From positions 1 to 64,000 of the forward strand of contig JBCCGK010000053.1 of NCBI GenBank assembly GCA_039029315.1: a stretch of DNA of 64,000 nucleotides. Reading direction: 5' to 3'. Made by a program: the position numbers and the translations under genes. Numbering within the stretch: the stretch's first letter is position 1; each line of letters starts with the position of its first letter. This DNA comes from JBCCCJ01 sp039029315. Its GTDB lineage: Bacteria; Bacteroidota; Bacteroidia; J057. Below are positions 55,501-62,717 of the stretch, piece after piece. The notes below the pieces were generated by a model, which was not told the DNA's origin, searched no databases, and worked only from the letters and a program-made list of their open reading frames with translations.

Positions 55501-56132
55501 AATGCAGAGCCATTTTCCAGACCTCCCTGCCTCCAGAACATCCATACAATCAAACTTCCATGACCCGGATGTTGGATATCTATTACAAAAAAGGAATTCG
55601 TGCCTTTACCCACCAAGCCTACACATCTGCACTAGCCGATTTTGATTCAATCTTTGCTCACGCTGACAGTAGTTTTGATCTAAATTATAGTGCCTGGGCT
55701 TATTCAGGCAGGTGTCATTACCAGCTACAAGACTATCCCATGGCTGAACAAGCCTTTCGTAAGGCAGCTGATCTCTCTCAAGCATATCGAGAAACTCATT
55801 TTCACAGTGACATCGGCCTGGTCTATGCGCACACTCACCGACTTGATCAGGCCCAGAAGTCATTTGAGACTTATGAACACCTATTTCCCAAATCATGGGA
55901 ATGCAATAGAAACTGGACCCTCTATTATGCCATGCAAGACAATTCGTCTATTGCCATGGAACATCTCAAAAAGTCAGTCAAGCGCGGCTGCGACGATCTA
56001 GCCTGGATCACAAACGAAGAAGCACTCGATGAGCTTAGGCGGTCCCATTCTTTCCCTCAACTGATCAAAAAGGTAGAGGCAAGACAAGAAAAAAACGACC
56101 AACACTCCACAAAGGGATCTCCTGGCAGATAG
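52560..56132 (+). CDS. Exported TPR protein, paralogue 4 of 4 (longest)
   Basis: 1190 residues. Signal peptide (FFHFFLMCCMFGTSLGQ), beta-sandwich (LRGHILFLSSDQQAVIGVKI), linker with AFRIASINTDKASKRVL, about 17-18 TPRs, and the cap ending SVKRGCDDLAWITNEEALDE. The larger size comes only from extra TPR units; both ends match the other paralogues. The TPR DNA (about 53500-55560) looks AT-richer than the ends, as in paralogue 1. It is the last gene of the run, 26 bases after paralogue 3, and is followed by a broken gene fragment. Confidence 0.85.
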   Translation: MKSHFFHFFLMCCMFGTSLGQSSHILRGHILFLSSDQQAVIGVKISGEVPGSGAANAVYSNKHGEFELEFPSAQVGQLVSLTIESTDQNGRQLELVNEREVAVCRIPASPTESFEIIMAVKGTRDAAAQTYYGIIASSVQKELAKKQKELERILRKNSQDYAAISAMVDRVTALEQQADSLTLYQEAFRIASINTDKASKRVLAYLRMLEEGKSIAQARKALNIDKAANDLQTSISQFDAAIQELDVRARASISIFDYTDAIACYDTMIHYSERMGIDRLEIADHYADLAWVYKLDGQYQRSLDVYHMARETKEKILPSKHRELANIYNKISGTHRFLGQYEEALIYHQRTIHIWEAIHESGKLDLAEAYLNKGSTLHQLGLYDSALTFHEKGIAILKGSPKHKKLDIAGAYLKIANTFQELGQFKEASSIGKQALNMFEEILTPRHPDLATAYDNYGLTANELGHYSESLIYHQKALDIRQKVLKPKHPALANSYNNIALTYMAMGEYQKALSYFQSSSQILENLYGQNHPLVGDIYGNIGTSYQNLGQFDQAIDFHLESVKVLEKILDAEHPDLAWSFHNLANSYHGSNQHDQAVIFYQKALNILLKSGLESDHHHFGALYNNLASTYQALGEYKNALAYNLKSIRILKIKFPENHPAFASSYTNIGLCHQRIGQLDSSLFFHQKAIQILEENEDSDPSTLSTCYNNISLTYRELGQHDKARSTLEKSIRIKKEFENPDYISLIISYRNLSILNYSLGDYNQSLLDCRKSLEMGKKSQLINQLENAGTYGILGVIHEQMGKLDSAIFYQKKALDIREKLLDPMHPEIALTYNNLSGSYFASEKYELALEYDKKAIRIREKILDPKHPLLAMSYNNISSEYKVLGKRKKAIRFARKSLSIKQEVFPPHHPSTAKSLNSMADFFLQAEQYDSALYYNQHALSIRETSLPPSHPDIAISNGNLAKVYLDIGKYDTALTCIQKCRAIFQTSLPPEHPYNQTSMTRMLDIYYKKGIRAFTHQAYTSALADFDSIFAHADSSFDLNYSAWAYSGRCHYQLQDYPMAEQAFRKAADLSQAYRETHFHSDIGLVYAHTHRLDQAQKSFETYEHLFPKSWECNRNWTLYYAMQDNSSIAMEHLKKSVKRGCDDLAWITNEEALDELRRSHSFPQLIKKVEARQEKNDQHSTKGSPGR

Positions 56133-56229
56133 GAGTTGTCAGTCGGGAATTTAGTTCCCACTTATCAAGGCCAAATGATCCATCTGGAGGTGGGAACCTC
56201 TGATGATCAAATAGTCATTCGATTACCAG

Positions 56230-56433
56230 ATGCGGCAGATCAGGGAGAGAATGCAGTTGTGGAGAGACATGATTCCTATGGATTGGGTAGGAGATAATAC
56301 ACAAGCTGGACGTAAACTTTCCTCAAGAGGCCCTCCATCGTCCTTCCTGATCAATCCTAAAGGAAAAATAGTGGAGAAAGATCTCCGCGCAAGCCAAATA
56401 GTGGAACGGCTATCAGAATATCTTCACCCCTGA
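56230..56433 (+). pseudogene. Thioredoxin-like (TlpA/AhpC-type) C-terminal fragment
   Basis: A frame from 56230 ends with PPSSFLINPKGKIVEKDLRA, the cis-Pro and final strand region of thioredoxin-like redoxins, then a short C-terminal helix. The CxxC active site and N-terminal half are missing. The preceding stretch 56137-56290 is open in another frame with protein-like content (MIHLEVGTSDDQIVIRLP), so several lesions or unrelated fragments are present. Confidence 0.4.
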
Positions 56434-56447
56434 ACAGGAAATATTTT

Positions 56448-56810
56448 CTACTCAAGATGTCCGATTCGCTTCCTCCACTCTTCGATTTTTGTGGCAAAGC
56501 GACGATATTCAATCTTTTGGATAGAATGCTGGGTGATTTGATCCACACGCTTACACATCTCTCCCATCCCGATCATTAACTCTCGAAACAGGCGAGCAAT
56601 TCTCTTCTTTTCTTTTCTTCTGGGTGTTTGGATCAATAGTTCAAGATCTTCACACCTCTCTGACAAATCCACGATCTTCCTCGCTCCGATCCCATGCCTG
56701 GTCAAAATCGCCAAATCTCTGGCTGCGGTGATGAGCAAGGATTCACAGGATTGGAGGAAAGCAGAAATGTTTGTGGAAAGCGGATCTTGATTGGGGGTGC
56801 TTAAGGTCAT
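56448..56810 (-). CDS. Small helical protein, unknown
   Basis: 120 residues from the ATG at 56810 (a GAAG ribosome-binding-type run lies just before it; an ATG at 56846 is an alternative). It is entirely helical by pattern: ISAFLQSCESLLITAARDLAI, LSERCEDLELLIQT and a basic turn PRRKEKKRIAR, then FRELMIGMGEMCKRVDQI. It looks like a four-helix bundle. No signal peptide. It stands alone, convergent with the fragment at 56230-56433, and I cannot name a family. Confidence 0.5.
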   Translation of the reverse strand: MTLSTPNQDPLSTNISAFLQSCESLLITAARDLAILTRHGIGARKIVDLSERCEDLELLIQTPRRKEKKRIARLFRELMIGMGEMCKRVDQITQHSIQKIEYRRFATKIEEWRKRIGHLE

Positions 56811-57078
56811 ATAAGCTTCTTGGTGGTTCTGAAAGAAAAGCAGCATGATAGTCAAGCATGTTTTCCGGGTCTATTATACGGAAGAGAGGGGGGATTGGGT
56901 TGCTGTTTAAGGGAATGATTTTTGGCACCTCCAGCCAGCATATTGTTTCTTTTGGGGTAAAAAATATATCACAAAAAAAGAAGATATTTTCTTTCCAATT
57001 TTTCATTTACCTGAAAGGATTCTATTTTCACATCCCTTGGTGTTTCTTTTTTTGCTTCACATTCAAGCATCTCCCACA

Positions 57079-57837
57079 ATGCCATCTCACCACCGCAAGC
57101 TAGAAGAAAACAAAAGCCAATCTCTTGCCCCTGTCATCCAACAAAAAGGCACAGGCGGCACTTTTCAGTTTGTTGATAATCGAGCTGAGATGGCTGCACA
57201 AAGGAAGATGCAGGCAGAGATGAATGGGAGTCCGCAGGTGAGGGAGGCGATACAGTTGAAGGCGATGACATCTAATACCACTCATGAGCGTATTCAGATC
57301 ATTCAACATAAAGTCCGAAATCCCCTCAAATTAGATCCTTCTACGAATCCTCAAAATCCAACCCCAGTCCAATTAGCTCGATGGAGATATAAAGGAAAAA
57401 AAACAGATAAAACAAATGATTGGGAATTTATAGATGGAGATAGGAAAGATGTTCCTTCGGCAACTATGAATATATCTGATAAGAGGAGGGATTGGATTTG
57501 GGATACAATCCAAGAAAATGATGAAGGAGAGCATTGGTTTCCACCAGAGGCTCAAGAGGCAGAAGATGCAGTATCTGAAAGAGCCGATCTGCTTTCAAAA
57601 GAAAGAAGCGGAGGTAGCTCAGGTGGAGGTGTTGTTGGGAACCTAGCAGGATGGCATATCCACTTATTTGGGAGTCAAAGTCATTTAAAACGTGGTAAAG
57701 ATTTAGGAACCCGGATAGATTTTCCAGGAACAAAACCTACTCCTGCTAAGGCTCAGGAAATCATCGATGCGCTTACTGGCACATCTGATGATGCCGTGGC
57801 CTGTAGAATTTGGCTTGGAAAATTTCTTGGAGCTTAA
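57079..57837 (+). CDS. Putative injection-system cargo / polymorphic toxin-like protein
   Basis: 252 residues; the ATG at 57079 starts a polar, disordered N-terminus. Residues 30-61 hold FQFVDNRAEMAAQRKMQ and SPQVREAIQLKA. This is the motif set (FVDNR, AxQRKxQ, SPQVxxxxxLKA) that opens many Bacteroidota DUF4157-type and contractile-injection-system-associated proteins. A second short QxxxVRNP and PVQLARWRYKG follow, and the C-terminal 110 residues contain a Gly/Ser-rich link (SGGSSGGG) and a domain with AGWHIHLFGSQSHLKRGKDLG, where two His could be catalytic. No immunity gene is next to it. The domain identity is unknown. Confidence 0.7.
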   Translation: MPSHHRKLEENKSQSLAPVIQQKGTGGTFQFVDNRAEMAAQRKMQAEMNGSPQVREAIQLKAMTSNTTHERIQIIQHKVRNPLKLDPSTNPQNPTPVQLARWRYKGKKTDKTNDWEFIDGDRKDVPSATMNISDKRRDWIWDTIQENDEGEHWFPPEAQEAEDAVSERADLLSKERSGGSSGGGVVGNLAGWHIHLFGSQSHLKRGKDLGTRIDFPGTKPTPAKAQEIIDALTGTSDDAVACRIWLGKFLGA

Positions 57838-57885
57838 GGCAGAAAGTCAAGCAATCCCAACTCACCAAGGCGACCAAGCTATAAA

Positions 57886-57915
57886 ACAAAAAAGCCTACC
57901 CGTCAGGATAAGCTT
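57886..57915 (-). terminator. Terminator of the tRNA-Arg gene
   Basis: On the minus strand AAGCTTATCC pairs with GGGTAGGCTT through Watson-Crick and G-U pairs around a TGAC loop, then a run of six T. It begins 5 bases after the tRNA 3' end. Confidence 0.75.
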
Positions 57916-57919
57916 CTTT

Positions 57920-57996
57920 TGGTACACCCGGGAGGACTCGAACCCCCAACCCTCTGATCCGAAGTCAGATATTCTATCCAATTGAACTACGGGTGC
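57920..57996 (-). tRNA. tRNA-Arg (anticodon TCG)
   Basis: 77 bases including an encoded CCA (57920-57922). The acceptor arms GCACCCG and CGGGTGT pair, with one G-U at the end. The D-arm region is AGTTCAATTGGATAGAAT. The anticodon stem TCTGA/TCAGA encloses loop CTTCGGA, so the anticodon is TCG, decoding CGA. The T-arm GGGGGTTCGAGTCCTCC is standard. Confidence 0.95.
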
Positions 57997-58124
57997 ACGT
58001 CCAACGAATTGAACTTCGTTCGACAAAAATACAAAAGTCGACACAACTAGCAAACACTACTTGGGCTTTTCTTCAAATCCTCTTATTTTCAAGCTTAGCA
58101 AACAATAGCCTGCCCGTATTCCCA

Positions 58125-58134
58125 CTATTTCCCT
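58125..58134 (+). promoter_or_regulatory. Shared decamer CTATTTCCCT, copy 3
   Basis: Located 27 bases before the serine dehydratase start, inside a C-rich leader (CCCACTATTTCCCTGATTCC). The same decamer precedes the permease and AKR-RidA genes. Confidence 0.3.
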
Positions 58135-58161
58135 GATTCCCCCATAATACCCTCCAACACC

Positions 58162-59751
58162 ATGTCCTACCCCTCCATCTTCAATGACGTCCTCGGCCCG
58201 GTCATGCGCGGCCCTTCCAGCTCTCATTGTGCGGCTTCTCTTCGGATTGGACGGATCTGTCGGGATCTGATGGGTGGGCAGATCGAGGAGGTTTTGGTGG
58301 AATATGATCCCAATGGCTCTCTGGCTACCACCCATAAAAGTCAAGGATCGGACATGGGCTTGTTCAGCGGATTGCTGGGATGGGAAGCAGATGATGAACG
58401 CTTGCAGCATTATCAGCAGGGGGTGCTAGATGCAGGCATCGACATTGATATTCAGATCAGGGAGATCGGGGCAACTCATCCCAACACCTATCAACTCACA
58501 CTCAGCAATTCGGAAGAAACGCATCAGCTCATTGCTTTGTCTATAGGTGGGGGCATGATTGAGGTCATCGAAATAGATGGGGCGGCGGTGCACATGGCTG
58601 GGGATTTTTGGGAGACACTGGTCTATGCGAAGAAGGGAAAGGAGCTGGAGACATTTTTGGCCTCCCTGTCCGCTGTGGATGACATCCTCTTTTGCGAAGG
58701 AGATCAGCATTTCTTCCGACTCAAATCCCAAACAGCACTCGCTCCTGTCTTGCTGGAGGAAATTGCCCAATGGCCTCAAGTCGAAGCAATCAAACACATC
58801 GCTCCTGTCTTGCCCATTCTATCCAGAAAGGATCTGGCAGTGCCCTTCATAAGCTGTGCAGAGATGCTGGCCTATAATGAATCCAGACAATTGAAACTTT
58901 GGCAACTGGCGCTCGCCTATGAAAGCGAGCGTGGCAATATCTCAGAGGAAGAAGTCTGGGAAAAAATGACAGAGCTGGTCGGCATCATGCGAACGTCCAT
59001 TGAGTACGGGCTCCTGGGCACCCAATACAAAGACCGCATCCTCGGACCTCAATCTCTGGGCTTTCAGGAAAAAATGACTGACAATGGCCTGATCCGTAAT
59101 CAGGTGCTCAATCAAATCATCCTCTATGTGAGTGCCATGATGGAAGTCAAAAGCGCCATGGGGGTGATCGTTGCAGCTCCAACTGCAGGTGCCTGCGGTG
59201 CTTTGCCGGGAGCGATTCTGGGCGCAGCCTCCGCGATGAATCTGTCCGAGGAAGCCAGCATTAAAGCCATGCTCGCCGCTGGCATGATAGGCGTCTTCAT
59301 CTCCGCGCATGCGACCTTTGCCGCCGAAGTGGGCGGCTGTCAGGCAGAAACCGGATCTGGAGGTGGCATGGCAGCAGCTGGCATCGTCGAATTGGCTGGT
59401 GGCTCCCTCGAGCAAGCCCTGGCCGCCGCTTCCATGGCACTTCAGAATTCCCTTGGCGTCATTTGTGATCCTGTAGCAAACCGCGTAGAAGCTCCTTGTT
59501 TGGGGCGCAATGTCATGGCAGCCTCCAATGCCCTCTCTTGTGCCAATATGGCCCTGGCAGCCTACGATCCCTTGATTCCACTCGATCAGGTCATCGACAC
59601 CATGAATGAGGTCGGCGAACGAATGGCCCACGAACTCAGGTGCACCAGCCTCGGTGGCCTCTCGATTACCCCTGCCTCCAAAGCAATCGAAGCAAGATTG
59701 GCAGATCAGGAACATCTGCAAGAGACAGCCAGAAAGTTCAAGATTTGCTGA
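58162..59751 (+). CDS. sdaA: L-serine ammonia-lyase, iron-sulfur type, single chain
   Basis: A 529-residue enzyme that converts L-serine to pyruvate and ammonia through 2-aminoacrylate, using a 4Fe-4S cluster. The N-terminal beta domain opens VLGPVMRGPSSSHCAA (ACT-like/ASB part); the alpha domain runs from about 300. Cluster Cys candidates lie in TAGACGALPG, EVGGCQAETGSGG and GVICDPVANRVEAPC. It is about 70 residues longer than the Escherichia coli form, with extra sequence in the link between domains. Cytoplasmic. Its reactive product is what RidA removes, and this window has two RidA domains, one of them preceded by the same decamer as this gene. Confidence 0.92.
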   Translation: MSYPSIFNDVLGPVMRGPSSSHCAASLRIGRICRDLMGGQIEEVLVEYDPNGSLATTHKSQGSDMGLFSGLLGWEADDERLQHYQQGVLDAGIDIDIQIREIGATHPNTYQLTLSNSEETHQLIALSIGGGMIEVIEIDGAAVHMAGDFWETLVYAKKGKELETFLASLSAVDDILFCEGDQHFFRLKSQTALAPVLLEEIAQWPQVEAIKHIAPVLPILSRKDLAVPFISCAEMLAYNESRQLKLWQLALAYESERGNISEEEVWEKMTELVGIMRTSIEYGLLGTQYKDRILGPQSLGFQEKMTDNGLIRNQVLNQIILYVSAMMEVKSAMGVIVAAPTAGACGALPGAILGAASAMNLSEEASIKAMLAAGMIGVFISAHATFAAEVGGCQAETGSGGGMAAAGIVELAGGSLEQALAAASMALQNSLGVICDPVANRVEAPCLGRNVMAASNALSCANMALAAYDPLIPLDQVIDTMNEVGERMAHELRCTSLGGLSITPASKAIEARLADQEHLQETARKFKIC

Positions 59752-59902
59752 GAGATGTATCCGCATTGAGATTGGCTAGATTCCAGCTCTTATGCCTCGA
59801 ACCCTTCACAAAGCAAAACAGTCTCCGAGAGGAATCCATGCCACTGGCAGGAGTATTCGATCTGACATGTTTGAAAAAAAACGAATGTTCAGGGATCGAG
59901 AA

Positions 59903-61762
59903 TCAATCCAGGGCAAATTCTTCTTGCCAGTTGTCTGTGGCCTCGGAGGGCTTCTGTGCCCGCTTGTCAAACAAACAATTTCCCATCACCAAATAGTCCA
60001 TCTCTGTCCGCATAAAGCAGCGAAACGCATCTTCGGGGGTACACACGATGGGTTCCCCTCTGACATTGAAACTGGTATTCACCACCAAACTATAGCCCGT
60101 CAATGCTTTGAATGCCTGAATTAGCTGCCAATACCTGGGATTGTAGACCCCATTCACTGTCTGGATTCTGGCTGAATAATCGATATGTGTGATGGCGGGA
60201 ATATCTGATCGCTGGTGATACAGACGTTCTTTCAACGGTAGTTGGTGATAATTATCTGGCTCTGGATTCCAGCGATGGGGTTGTACGGGTTTGACCAGAA
60301 GCATATAAGGAGATTCTCGATCCAGCTCAAAGTAGGTGGGTGCATCTTCCGCGAGCACTGATGGTGCAAATGGACGAAAACTTTCCCTGTACTTGATCTT
60401 GAGGTTCATTTTTCGCTGCATCTCGGCACTGCGGGCATCTCCCAGAATGCTGCGTGCCCCCAAAGCTCTGGGGCCATACTCCATTCTCCCCTGAAACCAG
60501 CCAACGACCTTTTCATCCGCCAACTTCTGCGCCGTCACCTGAGCCAATTCCTCAAAGTCCGCATATCGGCTAACCGGCGCATCGAATTTTCGGATGGTTT
60601 TCTCAATCTCTTTGTCGCTGTACGCTGGTCCAAGCAACGATCCTTGCATGGCATCTTTGCCCACTGTGATCCTGCGTGGCTGCTCTTTCCAGATATGCCA
60701 ACTGGCATAGGCCGCACCCAAAGCTCCTCCAGCATCCCCTGCTGCTGGTTGAATCCAAATATCTTCAAACAAATCAGCGTCCAACAACTTGCCATTGGCG
60801 ACACAATTCAGCGCGACGCCCCCGGCCATCACCAACTGTTTTGCACCTGTCAGTTGTTGAGCTGTGGTCGCCAATTTGAGGACGATCTCTTCCGTCACCT
60901 GCTGAATGGCAAGAGCCATGTCCATATAGACTTGCGACAGTTCCGTTTCTGCCTCTCTTCGGGGAAATCCGAACAATTTCTCCCACTTCTCATCCACCGT
61001 CATTCTCAGACCCGTAGCATAATTGAAGTAGGACATGTTCAGCAACATAGATCCATCTTCCCGAACATCAATCAACTCTCGATAGATGCTGTCCTTGATC
61101 TGCTGAAGCCGCTCTGAATCCGGATTACCATAGGGAGCCAGCCCCATGAGTTTGTATTCTCCGCTATTGACCTTGAATCCTGTATAGTAGGTAAATGCGG
61201 AATAGAGCAAGCCCAGGGAATGCGGAAAATGCAATTCTTTCAACACCTGAATCTCATTCCCTTCTCCATATCCGATAGAGGTGGTTGCCCATTCCCCTAC
61301 CCCATCCAGGGTCAAAATGGCAGCTTTTTCGAAAGGAGATGGATAAAAAGCACTCGCCGCATGAGAAAGATGGTGTTCAGGAAAGTGCAAAGGCAGCTTG
61401 TTTGCTCCAAATTTTGCCAGTTCTTCCCGCAGCATCTTTTTCATGAATAACTTCTCCTTGATCCAGACAGGCATCGCGGAGAGGAAACTCCTCAATCCCT
61501 TTGGCACATAGGCATGATAGGTTACTAGTAGCCGTTCAAACTTCAGATATGGCTTGTCATAAAAGGCAACAGCTGTCAGATCTTCCATTCCCAATCCAGC
61601 TTCTTCCAACACATAGGCCACAGCTTGATGTGGAAAGGAATAATCATGTTTTTTCCTACTAAACCGCTCTTCCTGAGCTGCAGCAATGATGTCTCCATCC
61701 ACCAATATGGCAGCAGCACTGTCATGATAAAAAGCTGAAATCCCTAAAATGGCTTCTGGCAT
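59903..61762 (-). CDS. Carbamoyltransferase (NodU/CmcH family)
   Basis: A 619-residue enzyme that makes carbamoyl-adenylate from carbamoyl phosphate and ATP and transfers the carbamoyl group to a hydroxyl on a sugar or natural product. The N-terminal Kae1-like ATPase part has ILGISAFYHDSAAAIL, HHLSHAASAFYPSPF (metal His residues), LTLDGVGEWAT and MAGGVALNCVANGKL. The C-terminal domain has GRMEYGPRALGARSIL and NTSFNVRGEPIV. The ATG at 61762 is used; a TTG lies six codons before. It is last of a minus-strand set with DUF5989 and SxtJ, 82 bases after the former. The acceptor is unknown. Confidence 0.95.
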   Translation of the reverse strand: MPEAILGISAFYHDSAAAILVDGDIIAAAQEERFSRKKHDYSFPHQAVAYVLEEAGLGMEDLTAVAFYDKPYLKFERLLVTYHAYVPKGLRSFLSAMPVWIKEKLFMKKMLREELAKFGANKLPLHFPEHHLSHAASAFYPSPFEKAAILTLDGVGEWATTSIGYGEGNEIQVLKELHFPHSLGLLYSAFTYYTGFKVNSGEYKLMGLAPYGNPDSERLQQIKDSIYRELIDVREDGSMLLNMSYFNYATGLRMTVDEKWEKLFGFPRREAETELSQVYMDMALAIQQVTEEIVLKLATTAQQLTGAKQLVMAGGVALNCVANGKLLDADLFEDIWIQPAAGDAGGALGAAYASWHIWKEQPRRITVGKDAMQGSLLGPAYSDKEIEKTIRKFDAPVSRYADFEELAQVTAQKLADEKVVGWFQGRMEYGPRALGARSILGDARSAEMQRKMNLKIKYRESFRPFAPSVLAEDAPTYFELDRESPYMLLVKPVQPHRWNPEPDNYHQLPLKERLYHQRSDIPAITHIDYSARIQTVNGVYNPRYWQLIQAFKALTGYSLVVNTSFNVRGEPIVCTPEDAFRCFMRTEMDYLVMGNCLFDKRAQKPSEATDNWQEEFALD

Positions 61763-61844
61763 ACCGTTCTCAATTAACAAGGGGCAAAAAAATCAAATAG
61801 CAAGGCTCAGATGAACCCGGATATTTTTTCTTGCAAATCCTCTT

Positions 61845-61994
61845 CTAAAATAAGGTGTAGATGAATGGTGCGATCGCTGAGCCACTTGAAAAGACAATGA
61901 CCACGCCAAGTAATAGCAACACCAGAATCAATGGCAACAGCCAAAACTTTTTTCTATGTTTCAAAAATTCCCAGAGGTCAGTGATGAATTCCAT
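61845..61994 (-). CDS. DUF5989 family membrane peptide (49 residues)
   Basis: A very small gene easily missed. It starts MEFITDLWEFLKHRKKFW, has a single hydrophobic helix (LLPLILVLLLLGVVIVF) and ends SAIAPFIYTLF, the form of DUF5989 proteins that accompany SxtJ and NodU-type carbamoyltransferases in saxitoxin-like, O-antigen and polysaccharide loci. It is probably a membrane helper of the carbamoyl-transfer step; no catalytic residues are seen. It lies 62 bases after the SxtJ gene and 82 before the carbamoyltransferase. Confidence 0.9.
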   Translation of the reverse strand: MEFITDLWEFLKHRKKFWLLPLILVLLLLGVVIVFSSGSAIAPFIYTLF

Positions 61995-62056
61995 GTGGTC
62001 AGAGTAATTGAGAGGTGATTAGGTGAAGAATTGTAGATGAAACTAGATATGATGCC

Positions 62057-62461
62057 CTAAAATGGCTTGTCAATATCTTTGGGACCAAAGGTATAATTTC
62101 TCTCGATCATAACAGAATCCCGTCCCTTGCCAAATGATTTGAGGTTCATCGGATCTTTGCCCATCATCTTGCGCATAAGTCCTACCGGGAGCACAATCAG
62201 AATAAAAACAAGGGTGAGAATGACCTTCGACATGACGGTTCCAAGCACATTGGACAGACCATACCACAGGATAGAGAGTGGGTAAAAAGCTTTGGGCACG
62301 ATCATGTCCAGAATCAGAACAGGGATGGCAAGCTTGTAGAAAAGGACTTCCTGCGTAAAAAATCCGACCAGCAATAGGATCAGCACCATAGCCATGCCTG
62401 TATCCTTGTTTTGTGAGGAGGTGAAATGGGTTGAAAATAGTTGTTTATCGTCTCTTAGCAT
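62057..62461 (-). CDS. SxtJ family membrane protein
   Basis: A 134-residue protein. A polar start (residues 1-20) is followed by hydrophobic helices at about 22-55 (MVLILLLVGFFTQ, KLAIPVLILDMIVP) and 62-95, then GLMRKMMGKDPMNLKSFGKG and a short C-terminal NYTFGPKDIDKPF. This is the usual SxtJ layout. SxtJ is known only by its company with carbamoyltransferases; its activity is not established. It is the first gene of the three-gene minus-strand set. Confidence 0.9.
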   Translation of the reverse strand: MLRDDKQLFSTHFTSSQNKDTGMAMVLILLLVGFFTQEVLFYKLAIPVLILDMIVPKAFYPLSILWYGLSNVLGTVMSKVILTLVFILIVLPVGLMRKMMGKDPMNLKSFGKGRDSVMIERNYTFGPKDIDKPF

Positions 62462-62717
62462 GCCGAGAAGTTGTTATTTTTTCGGACACCTAAGTAACAA
62501 AGAAAAGTCCGATTTATCTGAACTCTGCTTAGAGACTGTTTTGAGATCCGTGCTGAGAATGTTTATGGTGTATTTTTTTCTCAGACAAGGCTCTTTTTTG
62601 TTCTCATAGTGGTGCTATGAGATGAAAAAAAGCTGAAGGATGGGGAAATAAGATTCAGAAGAAAATAAGTGATAGCTTGCGAAACCCTCTACCATGCACT
62701 TTTTCCTCATCTCCTTT

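Noticed and set aside
44386..56132. Regular DNA periodicity that could suggest a repeat array or CRISPR
   Set aside because: The period is about 126 bases, in frame, and encodes 42-residue TPR units; no identical direct repeats with unique spacers are present.
58942..59766. Long 274-codon open frame antisense to the serine dehydratase gene
   Set aside because: It is His/Cys-rich shadow sequence opposite a strongly conserved enzyme; no family pattern of its own.
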